From Verrucomicrobiota bacterium (GTDB lineage: Bacteria; Verrucomicrobiota; Verrucomicrobiia; Opitutales; Opitutaceae): a stretch of 64,000 nucleotides of DNA. A program made the position numbers and the translations under genes. The stretch is from contig JACRKC010000073.1 in assembly GCA_016235555.1 (NCBI GenBank), positions 62,001-126,000 on the forward strand. Direction: 5' to 3'. Shown here in pieces: positions 63,110-64,000 of this stretch (positions within the stretch are counted from its first letter, which is position 1; each line of letters begins with the position of its first letter). The notes beneath the pieces are model-generated. The model did no database searches and was not told the origin of the DNA. It saw nothing but the letters and a program-made list of their open reading frames with translations.

Positions 63110-63275
63110 GAAATTTGGGGTCGGGGGGCGCCAGCAAACTGGCAGCGGGCGCGGCGGAGCGCCATCCAAAGCGGGCATCGAATTCGATGCGGTGGCCGCG
63201 CGATCAGGCGCCGAAAAAACGGGCCCGGCGCCAGCCGTCGGCGCGCTCCGGATCGCTGCCGCCACGCGCCCCGCA

Positions 63276-64000
63276 TCAGAATTCGCCCCGCACGCCCGCA
63301 ACCATCTTCGGGCCGGTCTTGAGCGTCTGCCGGTCGGCCGCCCAGTCGGGCGTGGTGTCGTTGTGCCGGCGCAGGCCGAGGAGGTTATACTTGTCGTTGA
63401 AGTCGACGAGCGTGCCGTAGATCTCGAACCGGCGCGTGAGGCGGTATTGCAGGCTGGCCTGGTAGCTGAGGCTCGCGCGCGACCAGTCGTAGGTGTTGGC
63501 GGGTATCGTGGCGCTGGCGGCGATCAGATTGCCGCGGATTTCCTCACGGTAGGTGCTGCTGAATTTGGCGGCGAAGCGTCCGCGCGTGAAATTCACGCCC
63601 CAACTCAGGTTCGACGGGAAGAAGCCGGAGAAATCGCCCTTGTTCGGGCCGGTGACGGTGCGGCGCGTCCAGTTGGCGAACACCTGGAGGCCGCGCGCCC
63701 AGTCGGGCAGGAAGGTGAGGTTCTGCTTGTAGGCGAGTTCGATGCCGCGCAACTGCGCGTCGCCGCCGTTGCGCACGGTCGCGATCGTGTAAACGCCGGC
63801 GGCGTCGCCACCGACCACGCCATACTGATCGAGCAGGTCGGGCGTGGCCGCGGTGTTGGTCGCGACGAAGAAGCCCTTGATGTCCTTTTGGAACATGTTG
63901 ATCGAGGCGGTGACGTTTTTCAGGAGATAGGACTCGAGCGAGACATCGTAGCTGTTGGCCGACCACGGCTTCAGGCTGGTGTTGGTCACGGTGATGGTGC
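63276..64000 (-). CDS. TonB-dependent receptor, N-terminus beyond window edge
   Basis: The C-terminal 240 residues of an outer-membrane receptor running off the right edge. The frame has barrel-strand pattern and family features: LKPWSANSYDVSLESYLLKN, GVYTIATVRNGGDAQLRGIELAYKQ, FLPDWARGLQVFANWTRR, FGTLVDFNDKY-like ending and a terminal Phe (MVAGVRGEF). It resembles the receptor at 35412-38567 (for example NLTFLPDWARGLQVF versus [15 protein letters not shown]). It probably leads the operon of the sialidase-fold genes and imports the glycan product. Confidence 0.88.
   Translation of the reverse strand, partial: TITVTNTSLKPWSANSYDVSLESYLLKNVTASINMFQKDIKGFFVATNTAATPDLLDQYGVVGGDAAGVYTIATVRNGGDAQLRGIELAYKQNLTFLPDWARGLQVFANWTRRTVTGPNKGDFSGFFPSNLSWGVNFTRGRFAAKFSSTYREEIRGNLIAASATIPANTYDWSRASLSYQASLQYRLTRRFEIYGTLVDFNDKYNLLGLRRHNDTTPDWAADRQTLKTGPKMVAGVRGEF

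Overview
The window is GC-rich, almost fully coding DNA. It looks like a chromosomal segment of a free-living, polysaccharide-degrading member of the Verrucomicrobiota, most likely Opitutaceae. This is inferred from gene content, not from a search: large TonB-dependent receptors with an N-terminal regulatory fold, a LacI regulator beside one of them, membrane-anchored vWA proteins with a FLDCICCGFGA segment, a DUF1080 (3-keto-glycoside hydrolase type) protein, ThuA, Gfo/Idh sugar oxidoreductases, GH29 and a PL1 pectate lyase carrying tandem RLVNISSRA-type domains. No rRNA, tRNA, CRISPR array, prophage or insertion sequence was recognised.

Layout. 1-4841: C-terminally cut DGQHR-domain protein, secreted pectate lyase, DUF1015 protein, all on minus. 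5108-11906: plus-strand run of two ABC-2 permeases, rnc, mfd and a SurA-like foldase, with ATGA overlaps at 6717 and 10884. 11938-13354: signal-peptidase-like lipoprotein divergent from radC. 13570-18790: periplasmic aldose epimerase, then a cupin isomerase, a TIM-barrel sugar isomerase and a levoglucosan-dehydrogenase-like Gfo/Idh enzyme. 18918-23576 (minus): VTT-like membrane protein, ABC exporter with an unusually extended permease, two lipoproteins. 23779-28213 (plus): a four-gene cassette of ExbB/MotA-like channel, actin/Hsp70-like ATPase with FHA-like tail, and two membrane-anchored vWA proteins. This is the best candidate for an undescribed system. 28297-35194: rpe, GNAT, iron/polyamine-type binding protein and ATPase, hpt, uvrB. 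35412-39806: TonB receptor and LacI regulator. 39849-46202: membrane coiled-coil protein, glutamate dehydrogenase, ThuA, beta-propeller phosphoesterase. 46287-53216 (minus): fucose-utilisation locus (GH29, FucP-like symporter, RbsABC-like importer). 53336-57195: ElyC-like protein, DUF47 plus Pit phosphate uptake, and a PhoR-like kinase whose phospho-acceptor His is Tyr. 57654-64000 (minus): TonB receptor, two sialidase-fold proteins, DUF1080 protein, a small coupled ORF and an MFS permease.

A striking layer over all this is a set of at least a dozen short palindromic repeat pairs (REPIN-like, about 55-115 bp) of about eight sequence classes. They sit between genes, form the stop codon of rnc and of the phosphoesterase gene, nest inside one another downstream of hpt, and in one case lie in frame inside mfd, where the repeat encodes about 20 residues. 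Start sites were chosen from family alignments in memory, signal peptides and overlaps with neighbours. Long antisense open frames, a by-product of high GC, were left out.
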